Part shown: piece by piece, positions 62,918 through 64,000 of the stretch | Layout: each line of letters starts with the position of its first letter | How positions within the stretch are numbered: the stretch's first letter is position 1 | Source: Acinetobacter sp. ANC 7912 | GTDB taxonomy: Bacteria > Pseudomonadota > Gammaproteobacteria > Pseudomonadales > Moraxellaceae | Assembly (NCBI RefSeq): GCF_039862785.1 | Contig: NZ_CP156795.1 | Location: 124,001-188,000 of the forward strand | Length of the DNA: 64,000 nt | Direction of reading: 5' to 3' | Position numbers and translations under genes: made by a program | The notes under the pieces: model-generated | What the model saw: only the letters and a program-made list of their open reading frames with translations | What the model was told of the DNA's origin: nothing | Databases searched by the model: none

Positions 62918-63739
62918 ATGACACAGCAAGATCTCGGTTCAGTGTCGATTCAACACTTATATAAAAAATATCCCTCGCAAAATAATGAAGATCTGGTGGT
63001 TTTAGAAGATATCAATTTAGATATTCAGCCGGGTGAATTCATTAGTATTGTCGGTAGCAGTGGCTGTGGTAAATCCACCTTGCTTCGCCTGTTGGTAGGT
63101 CTGGAAAATCAATATCAGGGCAATATTCTGGTGGATGGTGAAAAAGCCATTGGTACCAGCCTTAATCGCGGCATTGTCTTTCAAGATCACCGCCTGTTTC
63201 CATGGCTCAGTGTTCGGGAAAATGTACGTATTGCCTTGCATAAAAGTAACTTAACCCGCGCTGAAGAAGACAAACTGATTGATGAGCATCTGGAATTGGT
63301 TAATCTCAGCAATTTTAAAAATGCCTATCCATCACAGCTGTCTGGCGGGATGAACCAGCGTGTCGCGATTGCCCGTAGTCTGGTAAATCGTCCACAAATC
63401 CTGTTACTGGATGAGCCTTTTGGTGCACTGGATGCCTTGACTCGTCAGAATCTGCAGGATGAATTACAACGCATCTGGCAAACAGAAAAGATCACCATGA
63501 TCATTGTGACCCATGATGTGGAAGAGGCGGTTTTCTTGGGTGATCGCGTGGTGGTGATGCAACCACATCCGGGACGGATTAAACGGATAGTTGATGTACC
63601 TGTACCACATCCACGCAAGCGTGAGGATGTTCGTCTGCACAATATTAAGAACAATATTTTGCAGGACTTTAGCGATCCAAGCAAAGAGGTGCTGTTCCAG
63701 AAACCGCGACATTTTTCAGATTACCAGTTTGCCTGGTAA
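62918..63739 (+). CDS. ABC transporter ATPase (SsuB-like), second copy
   Basis: 273 residues. Walker A VGSSGCGKSTLLR, signature LSGGMNQRVA, Walker B LLLDEPFGALD and the switch His in VTHDVEEAV are intact. An AAGGAGTG site precedes the start. It is linked to the Mop gene, but no permease or SBP follows in the window. Its channel partner may be one of the permeases upstream. Confidence 0.9.
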   Translation: MTQQDLGSVSIQHLYKKYPSQNNEDLVVLEDINLDIQPGEFISIVGSSGCGKSTLLRLLVGLENQYQGNILVDGEKAIGTSLNRGIVFQDHRLFPWLSVRENVRIALHKSNLTRAEEDKLIDEHLELVNLSNFKNAYPSQLSGGMNQRVAIARSLVNRPQILLLDEPFGALDALTRQNLQDELQRIWQTEKITMIIVTHDVEEAVFLGDRVVVMQPHPGRIKRIVDVPVPHPRKREDVRLHNIKNNILQDFSDPSKEVLFQKPRHFSDYQFAW

Positions 63740-63752
63740 ACCTTTAAAGCTT

Positions 63753-63780
63753 AAAAAGCCTGTTAAAGCAGGCTTTTTTG
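63753..63780 (+). terminator. Terminator after the second ATPase
   Basis: AAAGCCTG pairs with CAGGCTTTT around 6 bases, followed by a T run. Confidence 0.85.
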
Positions 63781-63810
63781 TTGGGTGTATTTTTAGATAA
63801 CTGAAGCAAT

Positions 63811-63834
63811 AAAAAAATGCCCCGAAGGGCATTC
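63811..63834 (-). terminator. Terminator of the flavin monooxygenase gene
   Basis: ATGCCC pairs with GGGCAT around CGAA; on the minus strand it is followed by a run of T (the A run at 63811-63817). Confidence 0.8.
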
Positions 63835-63847
63835 TTCTTGCATTTGA

Positions 63848-64000
63848 TTAGGAAGCTGCCTTGTTCAGCTTGCTTTCAGTCACATACTGATTTTCAGGAC
63901 GCTTTAATCCTAAATTTTCACGTAAAGTTTTGCCTTCATATTCTGTGCGGAATAGGTCACGGCGTTGTAATTCTGGGACAATGAAATCAACAAAATCATT
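63848..64000 (-). CDS. NtaA/SnaA/DszA-type flavin-dependent monooxygenase (3' partial, C-terminus only)
   Basis: 51 codons are visible up to the window edge; the gene continues beyond it. The C-terminal signature FIVPELQRRDLFRTEYEGKT and LRENLGLKRP is typical of luciferase-like monooxygenases of the NtaA/SnaA/DszA group, which cleave C-S or similar bonds with FMNH2. Its placement beside SsuB- and SsuF-like genes supports a sulfur-scavenging locus. Confidence 0.85.
   Translation of the reverse strand, partial: NDFVDFIVPELQRRDLFRTEYEGKTLRENLGLKRPENQYVTESKLNKAAS

Overview
The window looks like a chromosomal segment of an Acinetobacter-type gammaproteobacterium. This is inferred from gene families, low-to-moderate GC, and Acinetobacter-style pdif (XerC/XerD) sites and insertion sequences; the species cannot be fixed from the sequence alone.

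Layout. (1) 1-2.9 kb: the end of a capsule locus, kpsC (5' truncated by the window) and kpsS, closed by a terminator. (2) 2.9-32.7 kb: a roughly 29.7 kb genomic island in the 3' half of a tRNA-Gly(GCC) gene. It is bounded by 84-bp direct repeats that differ at one base. Its mobility core is at the right end: a tyrosine integrase, an AlpA-like small DNA-binding protein, a divergent Xre regulator, a DUF1376 protein, a DnaC-like ATPase, and a cluster of TGGTCACA motifs. The cargo, left to right, is: an IS3-family element; two small modules bounded by alternating pdif sites (LysR-mdaB-ygiN, and a RelE/HigA-type toxin-antitoxin pair); an arsenic resistance cluster (arsC, arsR, acr3, arsH); IS66, IS3 and IS30 debris; a SWIM-SNF2 helicase; hipBA; a methyltransferase-HNH nuclease pair; and a type I restriction operon. 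That operon (hsdM-hsdS-X-Y-hsdR) carries two extra nuclease-like genes. One of them, an EVE-HNH protein, is split by an IS200/IS605 element whose exact removal would restore the frame. The island is therefore mainly a defence and metal-resistance island.

(3) 32.7-51 kb: conserved chromosome. It holds two tandem tRNA-Gly(GCC) genes, bolA, a SirB-like membrane protein, a ParA-family ATPase, a lipoprotein, a LysE exporter, DedA, DoxX, two tandem YgiW-type periplasmic proteins, guaA, a low-GC GHKL-ATPase/STAS-like pair, two paralogous diguanylate cyclases, a near-consensus parS site, pirin, OsmC, a GST, phoR-phoB, and a divergent TetR/SDR pair.

(4) 51-64 kb: a large uptake locus that appears devoted to an organosulfur-like or related organic nutrient. 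An amidohydrolase gene follows a clear sigma-54 promoter. Downstream are a porin, two ABC substrate-binding proteins, an MFS transporter, three SsuC-like permeases and an ATPase, all on the + strand. A convergent SfnR-like sigma-54 activator follows, then a Mop/TOBE (SsuF-like) protein with a second SsuB-like ATPase, and finally the C-terminus of an NtaA/SnaA/DszA-type flavin monooxygenase that runs off the window. The substrate is not determined by the sequence.
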